Positions 46,966 to 59,774 are shown, counted from the first letter of the stretch. The stretch is DNA of 64,000 nt from Hippophae tibetana (GCA_037013495.1 CM072812.1:74221340-74285339); one strand, 5' to 3'. The notes: generated from the sequence alone by a model not told the origin. Numbers and translations are program-made.

Positions 46966-47920
46966 ATGTTTGAATTTGATAAGGTCATTGTGACAAAAAA
47001 TGGGATATTTGTAGGAAATATGTATGTATCTGATGAGCTATTTAAACCCAATGTAATGACTATAAAAACTAAGAATATTAATAAGATTAATTCTTCTCCT
47101 TATTTTCTTGATTCTTCCAACTTGTGGCATGATAGACTAGATCATGTTAATTACGACACATTGTATAGACTAATTAATATGGAACACATACCTGCATTCC
47201 AAATAGATTCAAATCATAAGTGTGAAACTTGTGTTGAGGCAAAAATGACAATGTTATCATTTCATTTGATTGAAAGGAATACTAAACCCCTTGACCTAAT
47301 CAATAATGATCTATATGATTTGAAATGTCTTCAAACAGTGGGTGGCAATAAGTATTTTATTACTTTTGTTGATGACAGCACAAAATATTGCTATATGTAT
47401 TTGCTTAAAAACAAAGATGAAGCTATAGATAAATTTATTCTTTATAAAATAGAAGTCGAGAATCAACTCAACTAGAAGATCAAGGTACTGTGCAATGATC
47501 GTCGTGGTAAATATATATGAAGCATCATTTGGTGAATTATGTACACAACATAGAGTTATCCATGAAACCACATCGCCTTATTCACCTTAGCAAAATAGAG
47601 TTATTGAACGTAAGAATCATACCTTGAAATAAATTATGAATTCAATGCTATTAAGTTTTTGGTTGCCATAGAATTTGTAGGGGAAAACTATTTTGTAAAC
47701 TGACTACCTTTTAAGTAATGTACCTGGGATAAAGACACATAAGACACCGTATGAATTATTTAAAGGAAGGGTACCATATTATAAATATTTACAAGTGTGG
47801 GGGTGTCTTGCTAAAGTAGCTATACCTATATCGAAGAAGGTGAAGATATGTATAAAAACCATAGATTACATCTTCATTGGATATGCTTGTAACAATAGTG
47901 CTTATCAATTTCTTGTGCAT
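46966..47920 (+). pseudogene. Copia GAG-pre-integrase and integrase fragment
   Basis: The open stretch 46966-47475 contains SNLWHDRLDHVNYDTLYRLI and CETCVEAKM, the HHCC zinc-binding N-terminus, then YFITFVDDSTKYCYMYLLKN with the first catalytic Asp region of integrase. After 47476 the frame is broken, but segments of the integrase core and the YACNN-type tail are readable up to FLVH at 47920, where the solo LTR is inserted. Confidence 0.85.
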
Positions 47921-49859
47921 TGATAACTGTATTTTATATAGTTATTTTCATCTATTTTATTAATTATAATTGCTAGTTTCTTGACATTTTTAGTTAATTT
48001 TAGTTGAATAATTTAATATTTACTGTTTATTTGTTAAGGAATATATTTTTAAGAAAATTAAAGAATTTGAATCGAAAATGTACTTAATTGCAAATTTATA
48101 TCTGAAAATATAATTTAAAATAAAAGAGTGATTAATTGCAATCAATAAAAGTCTAAAATATAATTTAAATTAAAATCGAGCTTAATTTTAATTATTAAAA
48201 GTTTAAAATTTAATTTAAATTAGAAAAGGGTTTAATTGTAATTAAAGAAATTTTAAAATTTAATTTGAATTAAATTGGAGGGCTAAAATGCAATTAAGAA
48301 AAGTTTATTTTACTGTGTAGGAAAGAAGAAGTCCACGCGCCATAATCCACGCGCGACATGTGAACCGTCAGATCAGAAAAGAAACGGTTAGGATGAGCGT
48401 GTGTCTTTCAAACCCGACCAAAGCGAATGGAAGTAGGTTTTCTGGATCACGTGGCTCGGTGCGCTGAGTGAGGCCCACTTGCCGCACATGCTGACGTGTA
48501 GAGTGGGACCCACGTGTCTTTACGCGTTTGCCAAAGCTACGTTTTCCTGCGGCGCAATCACATGCACCCGTTTATACCACCAATTGAAAGCTCAAACGTG
48601 TCCTACCATATCTTGCAGCTAATCATGTGCTAACATATGTCACATTTTGGTGAACGCAAAAATGTAGAATCACGCACGTGTTCCAGTAGCTATCCCCGAC
48701 ATTTCTCGCGCCGCTTATCCTTGTGACAATTCCTCGTGCACCCGTTCTTGGTACCCAATGAGATGGTACCACGTGTCTCACCATTCCTTGCAGCGAATCA
48801 GACACTGACACGTGGCATGCAGATTGAATAAAAAAATTAGAAACAACGCCTCTATTTTTTCTCTCACACGTATATTAAAATAACAATTTCGATATCGAAT
48901 ATCGATACACGTGTGTTTTTATTTTCGATGTAAATATTTCCCGCATGTCCAAAAAATGTATTTTTTAGTTATAAATAAGGCATTTATTACTAAAAAAAGG
49001 AGTTTTTAGAGTTTTGGAATTTTTGGAGAGTTTGGGTTCTCGACAGTGGTACACACAGAAGCCATTTTTGGCTTCTTTTGTGTTCTGCGTGTGCCAAAAA
49101 TTTAGGAGAAGAGATGTTTTAATTTTCTTTGTGTTCTTTATCTAATATTCCTTAACTGTTGTAATTTTAATTTTTATTTATGAAGTAATTTAATTTTTCT
49201 AGGGTTGTGTTTTATCTAAATTTATAAAGCTTGAGTTTAATTATTTTTGAATGATTTATATGACTTTTAATTTGTTTATTCTATTTGTGCTTAATGCTTT
49301 TGATTATTGGAAAATTTATCAAATGATTCGTGGCACTTAAATAAACTTGGAAGAGGCATTTTTGTGTATATTGCTCGTGGATAGAATAACATGTATATAT
49401 GAAGGATAGGAATATACCTTTATCGTATGTGTGGCCATTTGAGAACTTATTACGTAATGAATCTTGGTGAATTTAATTCTAATAGGAATATAGTGAATTA
49501 ATTTAGTGAGGTGTGTTTATACGGAGCTCGAAAGAGATGTATGGATAAAATTAGAATTTTTCGGTTGACAAATTAAATTTACTAAAAAAAATATAAATCA
49601 AGAGAAAATAATATGATTCGAGTGGATTAATTTGGTGAAAAACTACAATCCTAGATTTCTTTTATTTTGTTATACAACTTTTTAGTTAACGTCTTCCAAT
49701 TAACCATTGTTTTGGATAAAATCAGAGCGAAATAAATTTAGTACTCAACAAACTGTAGTGATAAATCTCCGTGTGAACGATACTCTACTTATCAAATTTT
49801 ATTACTTATGACCGTGTATACTTGCAGATTTTATGTTCTCTAAAAGAGACAACATGCAT
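47916..49859 (+). mobile_element. Solo LTR (about 1.93 kb) with TGCAT target duplication
   Basis: The LTR runs from tgataactgtatttta (47921) to agagacaaca (49854) and is bordered on both sides by tgcat (47916-47920 and 49855-49859). The copia frame resumes immediately after. No coding capacity; the long size suggests a large gypsy family, but no internal region is available to confirm this. It contains CCAAT/G-box modules (for example ccacgtgt at about 48769 and cacgtg at about 48809), and the stem agaagccatttttggcttct is shared with the foldback unit. Confidence 0.92.
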
Positions 49860-50659
49860 GAGTCTAAGATCCCAAACATACACATGAACACGATAATGGA
49901 ATCAAGGAATATATCGTTCTTTGAACATGTATTTCCAGGTAAATCTCAAGGAGAATAAAGTTAATCTAAATGAATGTATAAGACTATGAATGAAGATAGT
50001 CAAAACAAAGAACCTGAATAAGAGGTTCAAGATGAGGTTAAGGTTGAACTCAGAAGTAGTAAGAAGGCTAGGATAACGACGTTCTATGGTCCAGATTTAT
50101 TTATCTACTTACTAGAAAGTGAACCTCAAACTTATGAAGAAGTTGTGAATTTTTCTGAAGGTCTTCAATGGTAAGAAGTCATTAATAGTAAAGTTGTGTC
50201 AATTTTGCAAAATCACACTTGGAAACTGGTTTATTTACCTCTAAGTAGTAAAATACTAGGGTCTAAGTTGATTTTCACAAGAAAACGTAAATCATATGGA
50301 TCAATTGATAAGTACAAGGCTAGGCTTGTAATTAAGAGATACAAACAACACCATGACCTTGATTACTTTGATACTTATTCTCTTATGATGAGAATGAGAT
50401 CCATAAGGATGATAATTGCTATCGGTGCTCTACGAAATCTTGAAATACATCAAATAGATGTAAAGATAGCCTTTCTAAATGGAGAGTTGGATGAAGAAAT
50501 CTACATGGACCAACCTAAGGATTTTTCATGCCGAGGGTAAGAAGGAAAGGTTTGTAAATTGGTGAAGTCTTTATATGGTTTCAAACAAGCACCAAAATAG
50601 TAGCATAAAAAGTTTGATAATGTCATGAGGACAAATGGCTTTAAAATAAATGAATGTGA
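49860..50659 (+). pseudogene. Copia integrase tail and RT N-terminal half
   Basis: Continues the integrase tail (IHMNTIMESRN, FFEHVFPGKS). RT follows in 50196-50540: NHTWKLVYLP, YKARLVIKRYKQ, then DVKIAFLNGELDEEIYMDQP around the first catalytic Asp, and LVKSLYGFKQAPK. Stops at 50540 and about 50600. It ends at NECD, interrupted by the CACTA element. Confidence 0.9.
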
Positions 50660-50679
50660 CACTACTACAAAATTGGGCA

Positions 50680-50708
50680 TTAAAGTCGGTTAAAAACCGA
50701 CTTTAAAT
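50680..50708. repeat. Left subterminal palindrome of the CACTA element
   Basis: attaaagtcggt followed by accgactttaaat across a short taaaa loop. A related ttaaagt/actttaa phrase occurs at the right end (about 59688). Confidence 0.8.
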
Positions 50709-50725
50709 CAATTCGTTGAACCAAC

Positions 50726-50729
<4 letters not shown>

Positions 50730-50757
<28 letters not shown>
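50730..50757. repeat. (TA)n microsatellite
   Basis: Uninterrupted ta run just inside the left CACTA end. Confidence 0.95.
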
Positions 50758-50761
<4 letters not shown>

Positions 50762-50989
50762 TACATATTTTACTCATTTTCTACTCTACTAATAACCTGT
50801 ATTTGATCACATATAACAGAAAAAACCAAAATCTATTTAACAAAATTTAAATAATAATACAAATAATTGAAAAATAAAATATAATTTATTACATAATAAT
50901 TAAATTTATTACAAAAAAATAATTTATATATAATACATATATATTTAACTTAAATTTAAATAAAATGATGTCGTCAAAGTGTTGTGAAT

Positions 50990-52360
50990 TTTGTGATAAT
51001 CCTATTTATTTCAAGGAGAACAAGTTTGGTTGGCATAGAATCACCAGCATAGTGACAAGGAAACTGGGCAAAAAATAGTTGGTCCTTATAATAATTCATT
51101 CCTCTAAATACATGAGCACGTAAACATCCATCAAACAAGTAGCACAAACTTCAGAGACATATGAACGGAGAAATTAAAGCATTATAAATATTACCATGAT
51201 ATTGTCCTATGTTATTCAAGATCATTATATTCTTCTCCTCATGTTATAATTTGAATAAAGTGTTATGTCTATTCTTCTTGTAAATCATCAAAATATGCAT
51301 ATCATAGCCCCACTTTTTCCAACTAAAAAAATATATGTAATTAAATTCAAAATAAGAATGTAATATCATGAATTCACAAAAAATAACTTATATATATTAA
51401 AAGATTAGTAAAAGAGATTACCACATCGACACCCGAGTGATATAATAATAACATTATCCCTTCGAAATCATATTAGCACTGTATTAATATTTTGTCTATA
51501 AATATGAAGCTATATGGAATCAAGCTAGTATTTTTAATGCTATAATGAGCTCTAAATATGAAGTCAAGTGTAACTCTGATTTGTTACTTGGGTTGGTTAG
51601 GCAAAAATAGTTGTTCCATAAGTTTATGGGCACCAAAACTCAACCAACCCAAGTAACAAATTAGAGTTACACTTGACTTCATATTTAGAGCTCATTATAG
51701 CATTAAAAATACCAACTTGATTCCAAATAGCTTCATATTTATAGACAAAATATTAATACAGTGCTAATATGATTTCAAAAGGATAAGGTTATTATTATAT
51801 CACTCAGGTGTTGATGTGATAATCTCTTTTACTAATCGTTTAACATATATAAGTTTTTTTTGTACATTCATGATATTACACTGGAATGATGATTTTGGGT
51901 GGTTTTCCTTTACTTGGCTGGAAAGTGACTACCATGATGTTCTCATAAGGGAACTAGGCAAGAGATGAGATGAAGTTTGAGCAAAACATATGTCCATAAA
52001 AAAATTCATTCCCCTAAATACATGAGCATATAAACATCAATAAAAAAATATCAATCAATCAAGGGACTTCAGATATAGGAATAGAGAAATTAAAGCATTA
52101 TAAAAATAACCATTATGTTGTCATATGCTATTCAAGAACATCAGAATCTTCTCATGATTCTTCTTGTGATGATATATTTTGAACCATGTGTTCTTCCCAT
52201 TCCTCTCGTAAATCATCAAAATTTTCAGGTCATAGCCCGTCATGTTCCAACCAAAGAACTACATGTATTTAAATTCAAAATAAGAATGTAATTTCATGAA
52301 TTCACAAAAAATAACTCATATATGTTAAAAATGTATATTGGTAAGAGAGATTACCACATC
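50990..52360. repeat. Internal duplication and hairpin in the CACTA element
   Basis: Segment 51010-51425 recurs directly at about 51900-52355 (shared: ctaaatacatgagca, ggagaaattaaagcattata, ttcaaaataagaatgtaat, catgaattcacaaaaaataa). Between them, about 51360-51600 and 51640-51880 are reverse complements (for example aactcaaccaacccaagtaa against ttacttgggttggttag), giving a hairpin with ~230-bp arms and a short loop. No coding frame survives in it. Confidence 0.85.
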
Positions 52361-52379
52361 TTCAATTGTAATTTTGATA

Positions 52380-53290
52380 TTTGTGATGATTTTGCTCATA
52401 AACTTCATGACATAAACCACACATGACTCCATCATTTTGTTGTGGAACTACAAAAAACAAGTGTATATGATTTAACATATTCAAACATTTTTATTATTTA
52501 ATAGTAAAATTATTAATATTAGCTTGTACATACCATAACTTTGTTCCATAGCTTCCATGCCCTATCAAAGTTTAAAACAATTAGTTTTTTTTATTAAATA
52601 TTACAAAGAAAAATAGAAGAAAAATATCTAGCTATAACTCTTACATTTCAACAACTGCTTTTATATCTTTAATCAATTCTTTGGAAGCTGAGTCACAATA
52701 CCAAACATGAATGCCATACAGATCAAGGATTACCAACATCTAATGATCTTGTCCTTGTTCAAACCTTAGTGGCCAAGGGATTATTAACTTTTGATTTTCT
52801 ATTAAGTGTTAATGCCCCATCACATAGTTGTTTAGCTGTGATGCTAACATCCTTCTCTTGATATTGATTGACAAATGAAGAATCATAAAATATTGCTAAA
52901 TGTGATGAGTGATTATGTTAAAGTCAATAATAACATGCCCTATGAAAAATAAATATATATAAATAATTAGATAATATGTTCTACATAAATGAAAGTTATT
53001 TACTGATTGAGGACTCACTTTGTCCACACTTGAATTATACTTAAATCAATCATTTGATATTTAAATAGCTACAATATGTACTCGATCGATATATATGTTT
53101 GGCCGATGTCTACACCAAAAATATCTATAGGATGTGGCACAATCCATCCATCATTTTTGCTAGATTCCCTTGCAACAATAGTCATCAAAGCGCCAAGATT
53201 TTTGCTGAATTTTAAAGCATAATCATAACTATACTTTTTCCAAGGCTTCTTCTTGTATGACTTAATGCACGATGATTGACCACTAGACAT
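52380..53290 (-). pseudogene. CACTA-encoded Ulp1-like cysteine protease (C48) remnant
   Basis: The frame 53290-53069 gives the sequence leading into the domain, ending DIFGVDIGQTYISIEYIL, as seen in CACTA-associated Ulp1 ORFs. Around 52820-52640 is LVILDLYGIHVWYCDSAS, like the 'V.D...I..FDS' block. At about 52440-52400 is PQQNDGVMCGLC, matching the Q-x5-CG active-site block of Ulp1/SENP proteases. Such domains cleave SUMO-like conjugates in cellular homologues; the role in transposons is unknown. Frames are broken. Confidence 0.6.
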
Positions 53291-54668
53291 AGATTTACCA
53301 CGAGATACTTGCTTCGTATCTCTTAAATGTGCCGCATTTACAAGTTCTGGTATAATAGACTAAAGAAGAAGTATTGTGTATGTTAGTAACAATAAAAGAA
53401 TAATAAAATAATAGTACTAAAAAGTGTTATTTTTTGAAATAAAAAAATAGTACCACGTCAAAATTTATCACAACTTGAATCGACGACCAAGCCACATATT
53501 GTCCAACTGTCTCTTGGAATGTGGTAGCATCAGAAGGCATAGGTAGTGGACAATCATGGAGGAATGATTGATCAATTACTATCCACCTATCATTTGGAAA
53601 ATTTTGATTATGAATCATCCAATCATCGCTCAATTATTGTACCGTTCCAATAGCAACAAAGTCCGTTGATGAAGGATATTACAAAAAAAAATTCATATTC
53701 TGTAAAATATTTAAGCATTATATATAATAAAAATAAAAATAATAGATTATCTATATAAACTTAAAATCTTACCATAAATGATTCATCAAATAGAGGAAGA
53801 CTTCCATGTGGGGTAACTATTGGAAGTACATTCTCATCAAAATGTTCATCATGATGTGATTAATGGTAAGAATGCATAGATTGCATTGGAGAAAATGAAC
53901 CACTACCTGATTACATCTGTATTCCTGTCATAAAGGGAGGACCAATAGGATGACTATATCCCATACTAGATATAGGTTAGGCGCCATGAGATTGCATGGG
54001 TGACATGCCTGATATGGTTGGTGGCATGCCTAGAATGGATGGTTGCATGCTTGGCCAATATAACATGCCCTAATTGTAGTATGATGTCATGTCTAACATG
54101 TGTTGTGATTGATATTCTTTTAAAGTGGAAATCTAACTTAACATTGAGGCCTTAAAGGAATTGAGTTCTTCTTCAATTTTACTATACTTTTCCTTACTAA
54201 CCCTCTGAGGCTTTTGTTTTGGAATGTTAAAATACTCCATATAACTATCATATTGGCTTTCTCCCCTAACACGACCAAGATGTTCGCATCAAAATGTATA
54301 ATATATAGCATCTCTCCCTAGCTATTGATTATTTCACCCCTAGATATTTTTTTTTGAAAAACTCTCTACAAATTATAAAGAAAACAAAAATATCATACAT
54401 TATTACATCAATTATGAAAAATCATAAGGAATTTGTGTCAAGTTCAATTACTAACCAACTTATTTAGTTCTTCTTCTCCTCGCTTAGTCATTGGTTTTGA
54501 CTTATTCATTTTGGGAGTCTTTGTTTCTATGTATAATTCAGATCATGTAACCAGTCTAACCAATTCAGTTTCCTAAATAAATTAAATAAATTTATTAACC
54601 ATGAAATCAACTTAAATTTGAGGAAATTAAATATAAATATATTTATAAATTAACACAAATTAATAATA
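53291..54668 (-). other. CACTA linker coding debris
   Basis: Contains the segment 53633-53427 with GQYVAWSSIQVVINFD, resembling the sequence upstream of CACTA Ulp1 domains. Also contains a low-complexity Met/Gly/Pro-rich stretch (about 53900-54080; phrases such as PTISGMSPMQSHGA). Many stops. No separate gene. Confidence 0.5.
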
Positions 54669-55434
54669 CTATTCTATATCTAACTTCAAGATTTGAAGAC
54701 CTCTGAGTACGATTAGGAAGAGTATAATGCATTTGTATATTCTGATGTTCTTCCTTAATAATTTGAAATTCAGTCGTACGTCTATAATCCACGAAGTCTT
54801 TCCAAACTTGAGGTGTATTCTAGGGTTATCCAAGGATTTTGTAGAGCTATACTTCATCAAGTGGTTCCAAATATGGAAATACATAATTTCTGGCCAATTT
54901 GGAAGTTTTGTATTCCTTCCACACCATATTTGTAATCTTATAACACTTGCTCTTCCAAGTGTCATCGAATTTATAACAATTCTATAAAAACACACTATAA
55001 AATATTAGATATAATACAAAAAAGATATAATATATGTAATTAGTTATAAAATATAAGAGACTTACACAAAAGATTTTCCATATTTTATACTTTTCAGCTT
55101 CGTCAACGTGAGCCCAATCATTTATATTGATTGGTATACTTGACTTCACAAGTCTACCAATAGAGGATTTCAATTGCTGGCCATTTTCCCCTATTGGATT
55201 ACCAGTAGCATTAAATAGAATGGGTACTCTATCATCTGGGTTAAGTGGAGCATCAGGTATATTCTCCCAACCTCTTCTTTTCAAATACCCCAATGGATCA
55301 TTTAGATCTACAAGCTCTTGTACCCTAGGATCCATGAAATATTTGCAAACAATGATGAAATATAAATTAATTGACAATTTTAAGTCCATACATATATATA
55401 AACATCCAACAGTTATTAGAACTATATATAACAT
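54669..55434 (-). pseudogene. Transposase_24 / TNPA-like protein remnant of the CACTA element
   Basis: The frame 55434-54982 contains MDPRVQELVDLND, RVPILFNATGNPIGENGQQL, then SSIGRLVKSSIPININDW and KYKIWKIFC, the conserved block of the plant En/Spm-associated Transposase_24 family, which helps bind the element ends. After an intron or frameshift, WKDFVDYRRTTEFQIIKEE continues the domain in another frame to about 54700. Confidence 0.8.
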
Positions 55435-55462
55435 ACATTATGTTTAATTAGGTTATTGATCG

Positions 55463-55485
55463 TATATATATATATATATATATAT
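55463..55485. repeat. (TA)n microsatellite
   Basis: Pure ta run between the TNP2 and Transposase_24 remnants. Confidence 0.9.
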
Positions 55486-55500
55486 TCCTTCATAATCACT

Positions 55501-58500
55501 TCAAGTCCATGTGGAAGAATCATCGTCATCAATTTGATCATCACATACATTAGGCAATTTGTATGAGAAATGACTAATATTGGATAATGTATCAAGCATA
55601 GGGTCATCATCTTCTAAAGCATCACAATGGTAGAACTCTTTTTGTGGAGGTGCTAACACAACAGACCATCTTGTGTCAATTTGATCGCTCATATAAAATA
55701 CTTGTTTTTCATGAAGTGGTATCGTGAAAAGATCATCAATGTGACTTATATTGGATAAATTTACAAGGGTAAATCCAAAATCATCTATTTTATATCCAAT
55801 ATTGATAACATCTTCGACCCAATCACACAAGAATACTGTTTCATGGAAGAACACATAATCGAGTTCCCAAATTTCTTGAATTATACCATAATATGTTCTA
55901 TCATAAAGTACAGGATTACCATCTTTTGAACTGACAAATTGCATAGTTTGTGCAACCATCTTCACACCACTATTTTTATTTACTCGAACTTTGTCCCTTG
56001 CTTGAGTCATAAACCTCAATCCATTAATTGTGAAACTAGAAAATGATTTTACACCGAATTTTGGATAATGTGCAAGCCATTCTAAACTTTATGTTATTTT
56101 ATGATTAGGTTTGTTGAGTTCAACTAGAATCTATGTATACAAAACATGAAATGTGTTTAAAGCAAAGTTTTAAAACATTGCATAGAAATACTAATGAATT
56201 CTTGTATGTGACACTTACATGGTTGCGAAACCAATTAATAAGCTCTTGCTTATGTTGATCATACAACCATTTTTCTCCTCATTTTTTTATAACGAGGATC
56301 GATCTTTAGTATGTTTAAATGCATTCTATAATGTTATTAAACATCACTTACTCTATGTACGGTTGTGCCTCATTATTATTTACCAAAATGATTTAGTATG
56401 TTTTTTCCTATCGAGTGTGATCAATAAACAATTTCTTACTTCCACCAAGCATAGGGTTACCTTCTTGGATCATGTGATGTTCTAAGAATAACTTGTGTGC
56501 AAGATTCCCAATTTCAATGGAATCACTCAAAACAAAACTCAATGGCCTCTTTAGCAATGTAAGGTTCCACCATGCATCCTTCAGGTCGATTTCTATTATA
56601 TACATATCTTTTAAGAACTTGCATAAATCTCTCAAAATGATACATCCACCTTAAGTAAGTAGTACCACATAATTGAACCTCTCAAAATAAATGAACACAC
56701 AAGTGAATCATTATATCGAAGAATGAAGGAGGAAAATATTTTTCAATTAGACACAAAGTCTCTATAACATCTTTCTGTAAAGAGTTTAACTCGCCAATTG
56801 ATATAGATTTCTTGCATATTGTATTGAAGAATGAACAAAGAAAAATTATTGATAATCGAACATGTTTTTGAAGAATTGATCTAATAGCAATTGGTAATAA
56901 CTATTGCATTAAGATATGATAGTCATATGATTTAAATTCATAAAGTTTCTTATCGATGATAGACACAAAATTTCTTAGGTTGGACGAGTAGCAATTAGGA
57001 ACTTTCTCACCCACCAAACACTTACAAAATAAATCCTTCTCTTTTGTTGACATTTTATATGATGTTGGTGGTAAATATGTTTGATTCTTATCATTTTCCA
57101 TCCTTGGTGCCAATACAGGTCGTATGCCTAGTTTCTTTAAATCTAGTCTTGCTTTAATTCCATCCTTCGTTTTTCTAGGTATATTAAGATATACCAATCA
57201 AGCACTCACATACATTTTTCTCAATGTTCATGACATCTAAGATGTGACAAATGCGTAGGTCTTTCCAATAAGGTAATTTCCAAAATATTGATTTTTTATT
57301 CCAACAGCCATGGTCTACTGATTTAGTAACATTTTCATTTTCATCCCTTTTATTAGTTGATTTTTTTTCATTTCCCTACCTTAGTAAATATTATTTTTCT
57401 TCATCTTTCCATATTGTTTTAATTTCATAGCATTCAATTGTCTTAATATATCAACACCTCGCAAAGGTCGGGGTGCATGATCATGATCTTCTTCACCATC
57501 AAACAGTTTCTTTTGGTATCTAAACTTGTGTCCAAATGGCAAAAATCTTTTATGTCTTATATAAGACATCTTTCATCCATGAACAAGATAATTTGCAGAA
57601 GTGCCATCACTACATATAGGGCATCCCTTGTAACCTTTTGTTGCATGTCCTGATAAATTCCCATAGGCAGAAAAATCATTAATTATCTATAAAAAGACCC
57701 CTTTCAAGTTAAAGTGTTCTTCTTTATGTGCATCGTAAACATTTACACCATCATTCCACAACATCTTTAAGTCATCTATCAGAGGCTATAAATATACATC
57801 AATATCAACACTAGGTTGTTTCAGTCCTGAGATTAATAATGTTAACATCATGAATTTTATTTTCATACACTACCTGGGAGGAAGGTTGTATGTTACCATA
57901 ATTACTAGTCAATAGCTATATCTACTACTAAGGGAACTGTGTGGATTAATTCCATTAGTAGCAATGGAAAGATGAAGATTGTGTGGATCAGATGCAAATT
58001 GAGGGGGTAAATTATCTACTACTTTCCAATTTGGAGAATCACAAGGATGACGTAGCACCACATCATCAGATCGATTATCTGAATGCCAAGTCAACATATT
58101 TGATGTCTTTTTACCTTTGAAAAACCTTTGAAAGTGAGGAATCATAGGAAAGTACCAAAGAACCTTTGCAAGCATGCCTTTCTTAGGTGTTGTCTCATTT
58201 GTAGCATGCTTCCATCTCGATTTTTTATAAATCGGAAAATCATCTAATGTATCATATTTTTTTTATTAAGAATGTAATCATTTGGACAAGTATGAATCTT
58301 ATGATATTCTATGCCAAATTGACTAAGAGATTTGTTCACTTCATACATTGAAGATGGAAATTCAATACCCTAAGTAAACATATCTATTAGTAGATTTAGT
58401 AGTTGATCTATGAATCCCTTGTCAGAAAAACCATGTTTTCCCTTTACATTGTACAAATGAGCCAATCCTGACATTTTAGTGTATTTCTTGCATTTTGGAT

Positions 58501-58720
58501 ACAATGGTTTTTCGGCATCTTCTAGAAGTTTTTTAAAGGTTTTGGGATCATCCTTATGTAGTTCATCTTTAACACCAAGAAACATATTTTTTGCCTGTAC
58601 ATTATGGTCAAATATATGTAATCCACTCAAAAGAATATCACTACGGATAAGGTGATACTTAACCTCATCAACTTCATGAAATCGCTCATATTTACATTTA
58701 ACACATGGACATTGAATCAT
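55501..58720 (-). pseudogene. TNP2-type CACTA transposase remnant (Transposase_21, DUF4218, DUF4216)
   Basis: Minus-strand order: N-terminus MIQCPCVKCKYERFHEVDEV with the zinc-binding CPC..C pattern (58720 on), then KMSGLAHLYNVKGKHGFSDK (about 58500); the Transposase_21 core with VLWYFPMIPHFQRFF and WHSDNRSDDVVLRHPCDS (58175-57909), then FASDPHNLHLSIATNGINPH; RHKRFLPFGHKFR (57569); VPNCYSSNLRNFVS and KSYDYHILMQ (57197-56901). A DUF4218-like part follows near 56680-56540 (FERFMQVLKRY), then DUF4216 (56019-55501: RTYYGIIQEIWELDYV, KIDDFGFTLVNL, DTRWSVVLAPP). Stops and frameshifts separate all parts. In live elements this protein cuts at the CACTA ends. Confidence 0.9.
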
Positions 58721-59459
58721 ATTAATTTATTATTACTATTTATACATGAAAATTTCAAGAAACTTTCAACTCCAAAAATGTAGTCCTGCTCAATTCTACA
58801 CTTTGACATTCAAGATTTGTCCATTTTCTATTAATTATATTAAGCATATTAAATATGTATCCAATCAATATATTTTAGGTATTATTATATATGAATTCGA
58901 TAATTATTAGAATATATACCAAAACATACATAATACAAAAAATTACCATTTTAATCATTTTAAAATTGTATTACTTTTACTAAATAAAATATATTATTTA
59001 TATATAAATAAATTTATCCACATAAGGTAAATATCCTAGTCCCTCAAACCCACAACATCCAGATATTATTTAATTTCCCTTGACCAACCTAGAAAATTAG
59101 CCAAACAAATAATAACATACATAATACAAAAATTAATACAAAAATAAGTGTGTAGGATTAATAGAAATACTTACAAGTGTAAATGAAGCGCCAAAAGGAA
59201 GGAAATGAAGAAAACAAATAGTTTTTTGTAAGTGAGAAAATGGGTATAAAAAATTGAGTAATTCGCTCAAACAAATAGGGGATCTAGAAGATAATTTGGA
59301 AAGGAAGAAAACCCACTAAATGGCGTTGGAATTGGTGGTCATAGGTGGTCAGAAAATGAGAAATAGTAGGGAGGTGAAGCTCAGTTTTGAGTTTTTGGGT
59401 GCTGCAAATTAAAAATGTTGTGTCTGATGGAGAAGAAAGAAGAGAAAAGGAAAAATCCA

Positions 59460-59700
59460 TGTGGATAGCGTCGGTTGACGTGTTGAACTGAGACTATAAG
59501 AGGACGTTGCATCAATTCTACGTGTCAACCGACGCTACGCCCTACGTGTAGCGGCGGTTCAACATGTCAACCGACGCTATCCACGTGTGTAGTGTCAATT
59601 GACATGTAAAACCAACGCTACGTCCTTGTGTAGTGTCGTTCAACAGGTTAATAGATGTTATATGTAGCATCGGTTTTTCACCAAACCAACTTTAAATTGA
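59460..59700. repeat. Right subterminal repeats of the CACTA element
   Basis: The motif gtcaaccgacgcta occurs at 59524-59537 and 59566-59579 and inverted at 59466-59479, with degenerate copies (for example accaacgcta at about 59611 and tagtgtcaattgacatg). This is a GC-rich island in an AT-rich element. In En/Spm such repeats bind TNPA. Confidence 0.75.
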
Positions 59701-59774
59701 TTATAAGTCAATTTTCTCCACAAAAAAAAACAAATTTACATATCGATTTAAATGCCAATTTTTTAGTAGTATGA

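Larger units (their letters stand above)
50657..59774 (-). mobile_element. CACTA (En/Spm-type) DNA transposon, 9.1 kb, TGA target duplication
   Basis: The left end is cactactacaaaattgg (50660); the right end is the inverse, ccaattttttagtagt plus a (59771; final base mutated from g). The 3-bp duplication tga flanks both ends (50657-50659 and 59772-59774). Coding remnants on the minus strand run TNP2-type transposase (58720-55501), Transposase_24/TNPA-like (55434-54669) and an Ulp1-like C48 domain (53290-52380). Both ends carry subterminal hairpins or repeats. Many stops show it is dead. The copia frame reads straight across after removal of the element and one duplication copy. Confidence 0.93.

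Noticed and set aside
50730..55485. TA runs as possible promoters
   Set aside because: Simple (TA)n microsatellites; nothing links them to a transcription start.
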